Positions 28,068 to 36,708 of a DNA stretch of 64,000 bases are shown here, piece by piece. The notes beneath the pieces are model-generated. The model was not told the origin of the DNA. It searched no databases and saw nothing but the letters and a program-made list of their open reading frames with translations. Both the position numbers and the translations under genes were made by a program. The stretch comes from Verrucomicrobiota bacterium (GTDB lineage: Bacteria > Verrucomicrobiota > Verrucomicrobiia > Verrucomicrobiales > DEV007), in NCBI GenBank assembly GCA_018970725.1, contig JAGWVU010000011.1, forward strand, positions 57,573 through 121,572. Reading direction: 5' to 3'. The stretch's first letter is position 1, and every line of letters starts with the position of its first letter.

Positions 28068-28703
28068 ATGGACGCCTCACCGGAACCGATTGTCCAGCCC
28101 GAGATCCACCTCCTTGCCCGGATGGACGCCCCCGCGGAACCCGCCCTCCCTTGGCAGACCTTCCCCCGGGATTGGCATGGCACCCCTCTGGCGGACTCGG
28201 TCGGCGCCGGCTTCCGCCTCGCCACGGATGGCCGCTGGCTCCGGTTCGAGGCGAGGTGCCTCCTGCACCCGGGCCCGCCACTCCCCGGTGCCGCTCCCGG
28301 AGCTTTCACCCCCCAACTCTGGACCCGGGACGTGGCCGAATTGTTTCTCGGAGAAGCGGAAACCTCGCGCTACACGGAATGGAACCTCAGCCCGCAGGGC
28401 GCCTGGTGGGCACAGAGCTTTCTGGCCCGGAGAAGTCCGGAGCCGGGTTACACCCCGCCGGCGCCAGTCCGGACCTGGACCACGCCCCATCCCTCCGGAT
28501 CCCGGGGCTGGCAGGCCGGCTTGATGTTTCCCCTCCCCACCGGGTTCCCGCTTTCCCGGCTGCGTCTCAACGTCACCATGATCCTTGGCGAAGCTCCCCG
28601 CCGCCATCTGGCCACCATCGCCCTTGCCGGATCCCCTCCAGACTTCCATCTCGTCGAATCCTTTCCCGCCCCGGTCATCAAACAAGCCGCTCCGCCTGGC
28701 TGA
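28068..28703 (+). CDS. DOMON/CBM9-like domain protein
   Basis: 211 residues, no signal peptide. A single beta-sandwich domain is suggested by GAGFRLATDGRWLRFEARC, by WTRDVAELFLGEAETSRYTEW (the typical central CBM9/DOMON segment) and by GWQAGLMFPLPT. Related DOMON-like domains bind sugars or heme. A cytoplasmic one is unusual, and its role is unknown. It is divergent from the epimerase gene. Confidence 0.6.
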   Translation: MDASPEPIVQPEIHLLARMDAPAEPALPWQTFPRDWHGTPLADSVGAGFRLATDGRWLRFEARCLLHPGPPLPGAAPGAFTPQLWTRDVAELFLGEAETSRYTEWNLSPQGAWWAQSFLARRSPEPGYTPPAPVRTWTTPHPSGSRGWQAGLMFPLPTGFPLSRLRLNVTMILGEAPRRHLATIALAGSPPDFHLVESFPAPVIKQAAPPG

Positions 28704-29134
28704 AAGAAACCCGACTTCCTTTTGAGGAACTTCACCCCGGCCACCGTCTCAGAAGATGAAGGGAGTCAGCAGAAAACAAGGCTCCCGGAATGAAAATGGA
28801 CCCGCGGCTTGTTGAATTTTGGCGAATCCGGCATCGCGTTGGCGCGCGGTGCCTGTCTGTGGTGTAACTGGGTAAAAAGCGCCGCCGCACAGTCGAGTGG
28901 GTGGGCGGCGGTAAGCGAATGGCCCCGTCACCGAAAGGTGGCGGGGCCAACCCCGCCTTTCAAGGCGCCTGCAACCTCCGCGTGCCGCTTCGGCCTCTGG
29001 CCCGGACTCCGGACTCTTCACGCGCCTACGGACTTCTCAGGGAACGTAAGTGGACAGGAAAACACTTCCCTGGTCATGGACCCGGTGTTGGAAGATGGCG
29101 CCCGCGCCACAGAGTCCGATGCCGGGCACGCGGA
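28704..29134. other. 431-bp convergent intergenic region with several strong hairpins
   Basis: No convincing protein gene lies here. From about 28830 to 28966 four stems follow each other: GGCATCGCG with CGCGGTGCC, CGCCGCC with GGCGGCG, a 12-bp stem GGCCCCGTCACC-GAAA-GGTGGCGGGGCC (28921-28948, one G-U pair), and GCCTTTCAAGGC. None is followed by a long T run. The flanking genes are convergent, so this could be a structured non-coding RNA or a pair of terminators. I could not match it to tmRNA, SRP, RNase P or 6S motifs. Confidence 0.4.
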
Positions 29135-29362
29135 TCAGGCGGCGTCTTCGGAAGGAGCCGGCTTCTCGTTCAGCGTGAAGCGCAGTTTGAAGCGGGCGCG
29201 CTTCGCGTTGGCCCGGGCCTTGCGCTTGAGACGGGCATTCGGGGTTTCGAAAGCCCGGAGCCGGCGAACCTCTTCCATGATACCCTCGGTCTCCAATTTG
29301 TTTTTGAGACGCTTGAGAGCGCGATCGACGGATTCACCTTTCTTGACGACGACTTCGGGCAT
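29135..29362 (-). CDS. rpsU: 30S ribosomal protein bS21
   Basis: 75 residues. MPEVVVKKGESVDRALKRLKN, EVRRLRAFETPNARLKRKA and a basic tail match bS21, a small protein of the 30S platform used in translation initiation. It is slightly longer than the Escherichia coli protein, with an acidic last eight residues. The ATG at 29362 is used; the open frame upstream runs through the secDF terminator and is not likely to be translated. Confidence 0.92.
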   Translation of the reverse strand: MPEVVVKKGESVDRALKRLKNKLETEGIMEEVRRLRAFETPNARLKRKARANAKRARFKLRFTLNEKPAPSEDAA

Positions 29363-29390
29363 TGCGAGTGGTTGGATAAGATCCTGAAAC

Positions 29391-29422
29391 GATAAAACGG
29401 GCCGGAAACCTAGTCGGCCCGT
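29391..29422 (-). terminator. Rho-independent terminator of the yajC-secDF operon
   Basis: On the minus strand an 8-bp perfect stem ACGGGCCG / CGGCCCGT with a 10-nt loop is followed by TTTTATC. It starts 23 bp after the secDF stop and ends 29 bp before the rpsU start. Confidence 0.75.
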
Positions 29423-29444
29423 CTCCGTTGTCAAGCGGGAGACT

Positions 29445-32126
29445 TCAGATGCCTGCGGAAGCCGGGCCCGCGATCTTGGTGGCCTCGGCGTCGAGGATTT
29501 CCTTCCTCAAGTTGATTTTGCGCTTGTCCACCCACCAAAGCACCACCGGAGCGGCGATGAAGAGGGTCGAGTAGGTTCCGGTGATCATCCCGGCCGTCAG
29601 CGCCAGGGCGAAGCTGTGCAAGGACGGTCCACCGAAAACCAGTTGGGTCAACACCGCCAGCATGGTCAGACCACTCGTCAGAATGGTGCGGCTCAGGGTC
29701 TGGTTCAACGAGGCATTCATGACGTCCTTGAGGGTCCCACGATGCGTCAACAACCCTTCCCGGACCCGGTCGAAGATCACGATGGTGTCGTTGATCGAGT
29801 AACCCGCAATGGTCAGCAACGCACCGACCATGATCAGGGTCATGTCTTCTCCCAGCAGAATCATGGCCCCCACGGTCACGATCATGTCGTGAACCACGGC
29901 GAGAACCGCTCCCAAGGCGAAAGCGACCGAATTGAACCGGAAAGTGACATAGACGAAGATGGCCACAATCCCGAGAAACAGGGCCCAGCCCGAGGACACG
30001 AGCATTTCCTGCCCCACCTGAGGCCCCACCGAGCTCAATTCCACATCCTCCAGAGCTAGCTTGGTCGAGGCCCGCAAGTGATCGAGCGCCTTGCCCGCCT
30101 CACCGGTCGCGGTGCGGATGGTGAAGAAACTCGAGTTGGTCCCGACGTTCTGCTGCTCTTTGACGATCGGCGTGGAGGAAAGCCCGGCGGATTTGAGCGA
30201 CTCCTCGATCCCGGCGACCTGCAATCCCTCGCCGGAAAGAATCGTGACACTGTCCCCGCCCCGCAAGTCCACCCCGAGAATGGCGTCCTTCTTCACGTAG
30301 ATCAACCCGCCGGTCAGGAGGATGAACGCGAGGGAAAGGGTCACCCCGGTCCGCGCCTTGCCGAGGAAGTCGAAACTCGTCGGTTTCATGATGGTCGGGA
30401 AGCTCATGTCCTTGAGCCATCCCCACGAGGCCAGCCAACCGAAACAGGTCCTCGTCACCAACAGCGCCGTGAACAGGGAACTGGTGAGACCGATGATCAA
30501 GGTCGTCGCGAACCCCTTCATCGTCCCCGTCGAGAACGCGATGAGCATCGCTGCGGCGATCAAGGTGGTGATGTTGGAGTCGAAAATGGCCGAGAACGCC
30601 TTGTTGTAGGAGGCATCGAGTGCCGCCGCGAAGGTCTTGCCCGCCTGCTTCTCCTCGCGGAAGCGCTCGTAGATGAGCACGTTGGCGTCGATCGCCATCC
30701 CGATCGTGAGAATGATCCCCGCGATCCCCGGCATCGTCAGCACGAACTGGAACATCGACATGATGCCGCAGATGATGACCACGTTGAGGGCGAGCGCGAT
30801 CACCGCAATGAACCCGGCCGCGTTGTAACAAACCATGGCGAGGATCATGATGGCGGCCAGCCCAGCCACGCCGGACCAAACGCCCTGCCGGATGGTGTCC
30901 TTGCCCATCGAGGCGCTGATGCTGGACTCGTTGATGATCCGGATCGGGTTCTGCAGCGGGTTTTTCAGGAAGGTGCCCAAGCGCTCCGCTTCTTCCCGTT
31001 TGAATTGCCCCGTGATCTGGAAATTCGCGCCGAACTGGCTCTGGATGACGGGAGCCGAAACCACTTTGTTGTCCACGATGATCGCGAGGCGCTCGCCGCG
31101 GTGCAAACCGGTGAGCTTGAACATTTTGTCGCCCCCGGCGGCATCCAAGGCCACGCTGATGTAATACCCACCTTGGTCGTAGCCCACTCCAGCCGAGTTC
31201 ACGGCCGTGCCATCCAACGCCTTGGTGCTTTCCACCACCTCGGCCGTTCCCGTGGCCTCGTCGTAAGGCTCGAGCAAATCATGCGTCGGCAGGAACATGT
31301 CCCCCTCGCGGACACGACTCACCAACTCCGGTCCGCTCTGGGGGTGGACCAGACGGAATTCCAGTTTGGCGGTGGTCTCCAACGTCTGCCGGATCGTTTT
31401 CTTCTCGGTCTCGGTGATCCCGGGCATTTCCACGAGGATCCGCGTTTCTCCCTGACGGGAAAGGGCCATATCCGTTTTGCCCCCGGCATCGAGACGCCGC
31501 TGGAGCGTTTTGATCACCTCTTCCTGGTCGGCGACGTTGATGATCTTGTCCTTGTCCGCCTGAATCTCGAGAAGGAACTGGGTGCCGCCCTGCAGATCGA
31601 TCCCCTGGGGCATCCCCAACGAGGAGTAAAAGTAGGCGCAGAAAGCGGTCACCCCCATGGTCAGAAGCGTGGCCAAGATGCGCCGGGGCGATGCCTTTTC
31701 CGTGATGAAATACGCCACGAACAACCCGAACAACCCGAGCGTGATCCAGAAAATGGTCACCGGGTCCGCCGGGCTCAGCTTGTCCGCATCGGCCGGGGTG
31801 GCAGGCGCTTTCCCGATGGTCTCCACGGCAACAGCGGGAGCGGTTGCCTCCGGTTTCACAACAGCGGGAGCGGTTGCCTCCGGTTTCACAACAGCGGGAG
31901 CGGTTGCCTCCGGTTTCACAACAGCGGGAGCGGTTGCCTCCGGTTTGGCGGCTGCGGGAGCGGCGGATACGGGCTTGGCCGGGGAAGGCTTCGCGGCGGC
32001 GGGCGCGGGAGCCGGGGTGGCAGGCTTCGCCGGGGTTTGCGCCGCGGCAGGGGCCGGTTGGGCGGCCGCTTGAGCCGGATTCGCCGGGGCGGGGGTCGCG
32101 CCTTCCTGAGCTTTGGTCGGTTCCAT
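29445..32126 (-). CDS. secDF: Fused protein-export membrane protein SecD-SecF
   Basis: 893 residues. Residues 1-110 are an Ala/Pro/Lys-rich extension with four EATAPAVVKP-type repeats, unusual for the family. SecD follows: a first span near 120-150, a large periplasmic region including GMPQGIDLQGGTQFLLEI, then the multi-span block with ANVLIYERFREE. The SecF half starts near residue 590 with TGVTLSLAFILLTGG and has SINDTIVIFDRVRE. SecDF uses the proton gradient to help pull proteins through SecYEG. It lies 36 bp after yajC in the tgt-yajC-secDF order. Confidence 0.95.
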   Translation of the reverse strand: MEPTKAQEGATPAPANPAQAAAQPAPAAAQTPAKPATPAPAPAAAKPSPAKPVSAAPAAAKPEATAPAVVKPEATAPAVVKPEATAPAVVKPEATAPAVAVETIGKAPATPADADKLSPADPVTIFWITLGLFGLFVAYFITEKASPRRILATLLTMGVTAFCAYFYSSLGMPQGIDLQGGTQFLLEIQADKDKIINVADQEEVIKTLQRRLDAGGKTDMALSRQGETRILVEMPGITETEKKTIRQTLETTAKLEFRLVHPQSGPELVSRVREGDMFLPTHDLLEPYDEATGTAEVVESTKALDGTAVNSAGVGYDQGGYYISVALDAAGGDKMFKLTGLHRGERLAIIVDNKVVSAPVIQSQFGANFQITGQFKREEAERLGTFLKNPLQNPIRIINESSISASMGKDTIRQGVWSGVAGLAAIMILAMVCYNAAGFIAVIALALNVVIICGIMSMFQFVLTMPGIAGIILTIGMAIDANVLIYERFREEKQAGKTFAAALDASYNKAFSAIFDSNITTLIAAAMLIAFSTGTMKGFATTLIIGLTSSLFTALLVTRTCFGWLASWGWLKDMSFPTIMKPTSFDFLGKARTGVTLSLAFILLTGGLIYVKKDAILGVDLRGGDSVTILSGEGLQVAGIEESLKSAGLSSTPIVKEQQNVGTNSSFFTIRTATGEAGKALDHLRASTKLALEDVELSSVGPQVGQEMLVSSGWALFLGIVAIFVYVTFRFNSVAFALGAVLAVVHDMIVTVGAMILLGEDMTLIMVGALLTIAGYSINDTIVIFDRVREGLLTHRGTLKDVMNASLNQTLSRTILTSGLTMLAVLTQLVFGGPSLHSFALALTAGMITGTYSTLFIAAPVVLWWVDKRKINLRKEILDAEATKIAGPASAGI
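31831..31946. repeat. 30-bp direct repeat, four copies, in the 5' part of secDF
   Basis: Four head-to-tail copies, almost identical, of a 30-bp unit beginning ACAGCGGGAGCGGTTGCCTC on the plus strand. They encode ten-residue Ala/Pro/Lys repeats in the SecDF N-terminal extension. Since the unit length is divisible by three, copy number can change in frame. Confidence 0.9.
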
Positions 32127-32162
32127 GGGGTCTGTGTTGATCGGGTGGGAGGTTGCTCGGGT

Positions 32163-32504
32163 TCAGCCTTCGATCACCGGAGCATCGGAGGCTCCCTTGG
32201 GGGAGACCCGGGCGATGGCGTTGAGGTCAAATTTGAGGCGGACGTTCTCGGCCACTTTTAGGGTGATCACCTTGTCCCCCTTGTTCGCCACCATCCCGTG
32301 CAAGCCGCCGGTGGTGACGACCAGATCGCCGACCTTGATGGCCTCGATCTGTTTTTCCAGCTCTTTCTGCCGCTTCTGCTGGGGGCGGATCATGAGGAAA
32401 TACATCATGGCCATCATGAGGACCATCGGCACCAACATCGATCCCATCGGACCGGCATCGGGTGAGGCTGGTTGTTGGGCCAGGAGAAAGAGGAACGGAG
32501 TCAT
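32163..32504 (-). CDS. yajC: Preprotein translocase subunit YajC
   Basis: 113 residues. A single span (SMLVPMVLMMAMMYFLMI) is followed by RPQQKRQKELEKQIEAIKVGDLVVTTGG, the YajC signature. It associates with SecDF in the inner membrane. The ATG at 32504 gives the family-like N-terminus; a start 36 bp upstream is possible but has no family support. It is between tgt (67 bp upstream) and secDF (36 bp downstream). Confidence 0.95.
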   Translation of the reverse strand: MTPFLFLLAQQPASPDAGPMGSMLVPMVLMMAMMYFLMIRPQQKRQKELEKQIEAIKVGDLVVTTGGLHGMVANKGDKVITLKVAENVRLKFDLNAIARVSPKGASDAPVIEG

Positions 32505-32571
32505 GGATTCAGGGGAAAAAACGGAAACTGTCGGCTGCACTCAAACGGATCCGGGGGGAAGTCCGCATCGC

Positions 32572-33702
32572 TCACGGACCGGTCGAGCGTTGCCCAGCCC
32601 GGAAGCGGGACACGAAAGATTCCCGGAATCCGGCGAACGAGGACGTGTCGATAGCACGCCTTGCCCGTTGCATCAAGCTCAGATAGAAGTGGAGATTGTG
32701 AAGTGTCAAGAGGCGGAGCCCGAGGATCTCGCCTTGGGTGATCAGGTGACGGATGTAACCCCGGCTGTATCCGGCGCAAAGCGGGTGGGTGTTCTCCGAG
32801 ATCGGCGCGTCGTCCCGGGCGAATCGTTGGTTGTTGAAGTTCAACGTCCCGTCCTCCGTGTAAGCCGTCCCGTGCCGCGCCACCCGCGTCGGCAACACGC
32901 AGTCGAACATGTCCACCCCGCGCGCAATCATCTCCAGAAGCTGGTCCGGTTGCCCGAGCCCCATCGCGTAACGGGGCTTGTCCGCCGGGAGAAAAGGAAC
33001 GGAGTTTTCCACCGCCCGCATCATCTCTTCCTCCGGTTCCCCGACGCTCACCCCGCCGACCGCGTAACCGTCGAAATCGAGTTCGACCAACCGCTTCGCG
33101 CTCTCCTCACGCAGATCCGCATGAGTGGCGCCCTGCACGATGGCGAAGAGCTTTTGCCGGGAGGGATCGGCGTGATCGGCGAACCAACGGCGGCTCCGCT
33201 CCTCCCAACGCAGCGTCAAAGCCAGGCTCCGGGCCGCGTAATCCCGGTCACAGGGATAGGGCGGACACTCGTCGAAGGCCATCACGATGTCGCTTCCCAA
33301 CGCCACCTGGATTTCCATCGAAACCTCCGGGCTGAGGAACATCGGGGTTCCATCGAGATGACTCTGGAAGCGGACCCCGTCCTCCTCGATCTTGCGCAAA
33401 CCGGACAACGAGAACACCTGGAAGCCGCCGGAATCGGTCAGAATGGGCCCGTCCCAGTTCATGAACCGGTGGAGCCCGCCGAAGTGGCGGATGGTCTCGA
33501 GCCCCGGCCGCAACCAGAGATGATAAGTGTTGCCCAGAATAATCCCGGCCTCGAGGGCGTGCAATTCGGCCGAACTCACGGCCTTGACCGATCCCCTCGT
33601 GCCGACGGGCATGAACACCGGTGTTTCCACCACTCCATGAGCGGTGACCAGACGCCCTCGGCGAGCCAACGAGGCGGAGTCTTGCGCGAAAACCTGAAAC
33701 AT
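32572..33702 (-). CDS. tgt: tRNA-guanine transglycosylase
   Basis: 376 residues. It has ILTDSGGFQVFSL with the first catalytic aspartate, AVGGVSVGEP, and GVDMFDCVLPTRVARHG with the nucleophilic aspartate, so it should exchange guanine-34 for a queuosine precursor in tRNA. The zinc site differs from the usual CxCxxC...H: by eye alignment the segment ENTHPLCAGYSRGYIRHL has Asn and His at the first two cysteine positions and keeps only the third cysteine and the later HNLHFY histidine. It is first in the tgt-yajC-secDF operon. Confidence 0.92.
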   Translation of the reverse strand: MFQVFAQDSASLARRGRLVTAHGVVETPVFMPVGTRGSVKAVSSAELHALEAGIILGNTYHLWLRPGLETIRHFGGLHRFMNWDGPILTDSGGFQVFSLSGLRKIEEDGVRFQSHLDGTPMFLSPEVSMEIQVALGSDIVMAFDECPPYPCDRDYAARSLALTLRWEERSRRWFADHADPSRQKLFAIVQGATHADLREESAKRLVELDFDGYAVGGVSVGEPEEEMMRAVENSVPFLPADKPRYAMGLGQPDQLLEMIARGVDMFDCVLPTRVARHGTAYTEDGTLNFNNQRFARDDAPISENTHPLCAGYSRGYIRHLITQGEILGLRLLTLHNLHFYLSLMQRARRAIDTSSFAGFRESFVSRFRAGQRSTGP

Positions 33703-33894
33703 GGCGAACCGGCGGAGCGTGGAGAGTCGCCCCGAAGCGCCGAATTGCAAACACCGATGCACGGGGCGATTTGCATCGCTCCCGCACGAATCCCTTGCCA
33801 ATCCTGACAATATCGGGGAAACAATCTCCTGCCGTCCCGCTCCCCCCCATTTCCGGAGCGGGCGACCCCATTGAAAGAACTGACAACCCCTCTG

Positions 33895-35718
33895 ATGTCC
33901 TCTGCCGCTCCTTCCAGTCAATCCGAGCCCCGTGTCTCCGGCCGCCACAGTGTTCGCTCCAAGATGGTCGATGATGCCGTGATCCGCATCGCGGGCAACT
34001 CGCAGGATGGCATCCAGACCATCGGCGGACTCCTCGCCCGTCTCGCCGGTCGAACCGATCAGGATGTGATCACCTACATGACGATCCCGTCGACCATCTC
34101 GGGCGGCCCCTCGATCTTCCAAGTCCGGATCGGTTCCGGGGAGATCCTGAGCCCGGGCGATCAGGCGGATTTCCTCGTGGCCTTCTACGAGCACAGCTTC
34201 AAGAGCCACATCGGCTTCCTGCGCGAGGGCGGGATCTGTCTCTACGATTCGGACGAAGTGACGCCGGACACCTCGGACAAGCGCTTCACTTTCGTGCCCG
34301 TCCCCCTCACTTCCGCCACGGTCGAGGCGGTGGGCGGCACGGCCAAGGACCGGGGCAAGAACATGTTCGCCCTCGGCCTGCTCTGCAGCGTGTTTGATTT
34401 GGACCGCCCGCGGCTCGTGGAGATCATCTCCCGGCAATTCGGGGGCAAGGATGAATCGATCCTGCGCAACGCGCTCCTCGCCTTCGATGCCGGTTACGCC
34501 TATCCCCTGGGCGATATCCTCGACCTCGCCTTCCAGCTGAAACCGGCGGTCGCTTCCGGAAAGAACCGGGTGGCGACGGATGGGAATACCGCGATGGCCC
34601 TCGGCCTGATCGCCGGCGGGGTGCGTCACGGGGCCGGGTATCCGATCACCCCCTGGTCCCCCATCATGGAACAGTTGCGGGTGGAACTGCCGCAATACGG
34701 CGGGATGTTCATCCAGGCGGAAGACGAATTGGCCGCCATCTCCATCGCCCTCGGCTTCTCCTATTCCGGGCATCTCGCCATCACGGGCAGCGCCGGCCCG
34801 GGGTTGTCCCTCAAGATGGAGGCCCTCAGCTGGGCCACGATGGCGGAAATCCCCCTTATCGTGATCAACGTGCAGCGTGGCGGCCCGTCGACCGGTCTCC
34901 CGACCAGCGTCGAGCAGAGCGATCTGATGCAGGCCATTTATGGAAGCCATGGCGATTGCCCGCGCGTCGTCCTGGCCCCGAAGGATGTGGAGGATTGCTT
35001 CTACATCGCCATCGAGGCGGCCCGCATCGCCCGCAAATACAGCGTGCCCGTCATCATCCTCAGTGATCAGGCGCTTTCCAGCCGGATCGAGGCTTTCACC
35101 GAACCGGACCTCGCCAAGGTGATGGTCGATCCGGTGCTCGATTTGTCCCCCGCCCCCGAGGATTACAAGCCGTATCCGTTGACCGGCGAGACCCGGCACG
35201 CACCGCCGGGCACCCGGATGAGCGGCGGCTCCTACCCCGTGGTGACCGGTCTCGAGCACGACGAAATGGGGCATCCGACCTCCAACCCGGACCTTCACAT
35301 GAAGATGACGGCGCGGCGCCGCAACAAACTCCGCCGCCTCGAGGCCGAATTGCCCACCCCGGAGATTTACGGGGATGCCCAGGGCGAGATCCTGCTCGTC
35401 GGCTGGGGATCCACCTACGGCCCGATCCGGGAAGCCGTGAGTCAACTCCGGGAAAAGGGTCTCAAACTGGCGGCCATCCATCTCCGCCACCTCCACCCCA
35501 TGGCCCCCGGCTTGGAGAAGGTCTTCGATCGCTACGACCACATCTTCGTGATCGAAATGAACGACGAGGGCGTCTACGGGCAAGGCCAGCTGGCCACCCT
35601 GCTCCGCTCCCGCTTCTGCAACCCCAAAATCCGCAGCATCTGCAAAACCGACGGTCTCACCTTCAAGATCCGCGAAATCATCTCCGGAATTGACGACTTC
35701 ATCGCCGTGACCGCCTGA
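33895..35718 (+). CDS. korA: 2-oxoacid:acceptor oxidoreductase, gamma-alpha fusion subunit
   Basis: 607 residues. The N-terminal 200 residues are the gamma (Rossmann-like) domain, IRIAGNSQDGIQTIGGLL. The alpha part begins near 230, with AGYPITPWSPIMEQL and QAEDELAAISIALGFSYSG, and the transketolase C-terminal domain is near 480-600. With the beta subunit it oxidises a 2-oxo acid (2-oxoglutarate type by fusion pattern) to an acyl-CoA using ferredoxin or a similar acceptor. The ATG at 33895 is favoured over a TTG at 33871. It diverges from tgt. Confidence 0.92.
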   Translation: MSSAAPSSQSEPRVSGRHSVRSKMVDDAVIRIAGNSQDGIQTIGGLLARLAGRTDQDVITYMTIPSTISGGPSIFQVRIGSGEILSPGDQADFLVAFYEHSFKSHIGFLREGGICLYDSDEVTPDTSDKRFTFVPVPLTSATVEAVGGTAKDRGKNMFALGLLCSVFDLDRPRLVEIISRQFGGKDESILRNALLAFDAGYAYPLGDILDLAFQLKPAVASGKNRVATDGNTAMALGLIAGGVRHGAGYPITPWSPIMEQLRVELPQYGGMFIQAEDELAAISIALGFSYSGHLAITGSAGPGLSLKMEALSWATMAEIPLIVINVQRGGPSTGLPTSVEQSDLMQAIYGSHGDCPRVVLAPKDVEDCFYIAIEAARIARKYSVPVIILSDQALSSRIEAFTEPDLAKVMVDPVLDLSPAPEDYKPYPLTGETRHAPPGTRMSGGSYPVVTGLEHDEMGHPTSNPDLHMKMTARRRNKLRRLEAELPTPEIYGDAQGEILLVGWGSTYGPIREAVSQLREKGLKLAAIHLRHLHPMAPGLEKVFDRYDHIFVIEMNDEGVYGQGQLATLLRSRFCNPKIRSICKTDGLTFKIREIISGIDDFIAVTA

Positions 35719-35745
35719 ACCCAACCCCTTTCCCTGACCCCTGAC

Positions 35746-36690
35746 ATGTCCACCATCACCATCAAGCGCCCCGAAACTTCGGAACCTGTCGCCAAGCTCG
35801 ACAAGAAGGCCCTCTCCGCCGATCACCCGACTTGGTGCCCCGGCTGTGGCGACTTCGCCGTGCTCGCGTCGTTCTTCAAGGTCGTCCAAAATCTGGGGAT
35901 CCCGCACGAGCAGATTTGCACCATCGCCGGGATCGGTTGTTCCTCCCGCTTCCCCTACTTCGTGAACGGCCACGGGGTCCACTACATCCACGGACGCGCC
36001 ATTCCTCTGGCCACCGGGGTGAGCCTGTCCCGTCCGGACCTCAACATCTTCGTCTTCGGCGGAGATGGGGACGGCTTCTCCATCGGCGGCAACCACTTGG
36101 AACACGCCGCCCGGAAGAACCTGAACCTGACCTATGTCATCATGGACAACTTTGTTTACGGGTTGACCAAGAAGCAGACATCCCCCACCTCCCCGGTCGG
36201 TTTCAAATCCAAGACGGACCCGTGGGGTGCCCAGGATGAACCGGTGAACCCGATGCGCAAGCTGGTGGCCAGCGGCGCCACGTTCGTCGCCCGCACTCAC
36301 GCCGCCCAGATCAACCACATGAGCGAGATGTTCGAGCGCGCCATCAAACACCCCGGCTTCAGCGTCGTGGAAGTCCTCTCGGAATGCGTCGTCTTCTTCA
36401 AGGGCTCCTTTGATGCCGCCAACCCGCGCAAAGGCGGGGAATTCCCCCTCATCCCCGAGAAACAGTGGGACGAGAGCCCGGACGATTGGAAGGCGCACGA
36501 CACCACCGATCTGTCCAAGGCCATCAAGTTGGCCGAGGACCCCTGGCCGGGCAAATTCGGCGTCTTCTACGAGGTCGAGCGCACCACGAAGAACGACAAC
36601 GAGCACGCCTTGATCGCGGATGCCCAGGCCAAGGTGGGGAACGCCTCGTCCCAAGAAATCCTCGCCAAGCGGTTCGCCCGCATGCGCTGA
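35746..36690 (+). CDS. korB: 2-oxoacid:acceptor oxidoreductase, beta subunit
   Basis: 314 residues. WCPGCGDFAVLASFFK, GIGCSSRFPYF and the thiamine diphosphate motif FGGDGDGFSIGGNHL with a downstream N-x-Y-G-L-T-K-K-Q segment mark the beta subunit. It carries ThDP and works with the fused alpha-gamma subunit 27 bp upstream. The two cysteines in WCPGCGD are conserved in this family. A separate iron-sulfur delta subunit is not present here. Confidence 0.94.
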   Translation: MSTITIKRPETSEPVAKLDKKALSADHPTWCPGCGDFAVLASFFKVVQNLGIPHEQICTIAGIGCSSRFPYFVNGHGVHYIHGRAIPLATGVSLSRPDLNIFVFGGDGDGFSIGGNHLEHAARKNLNLTYVIMDNFVYGLTKKQTSPTSPVGFKSKTDPWGAQDEPVNPMRKLVASGATFVARTHAAQINHMSEMFERAIKHPGFSVVEVLSECVVFFKGSFDAANPRKGGEFPLIPEKQWDESPDDWKAHDTTDLSKAIKLAEDPWPGKFGVFYEVERTTKNDNEHALIADAQAKVGNASSQEILAKRFARMR

Positions 36691-36708
36691 CCAGTCGGAT
36701 CCCGTCCG

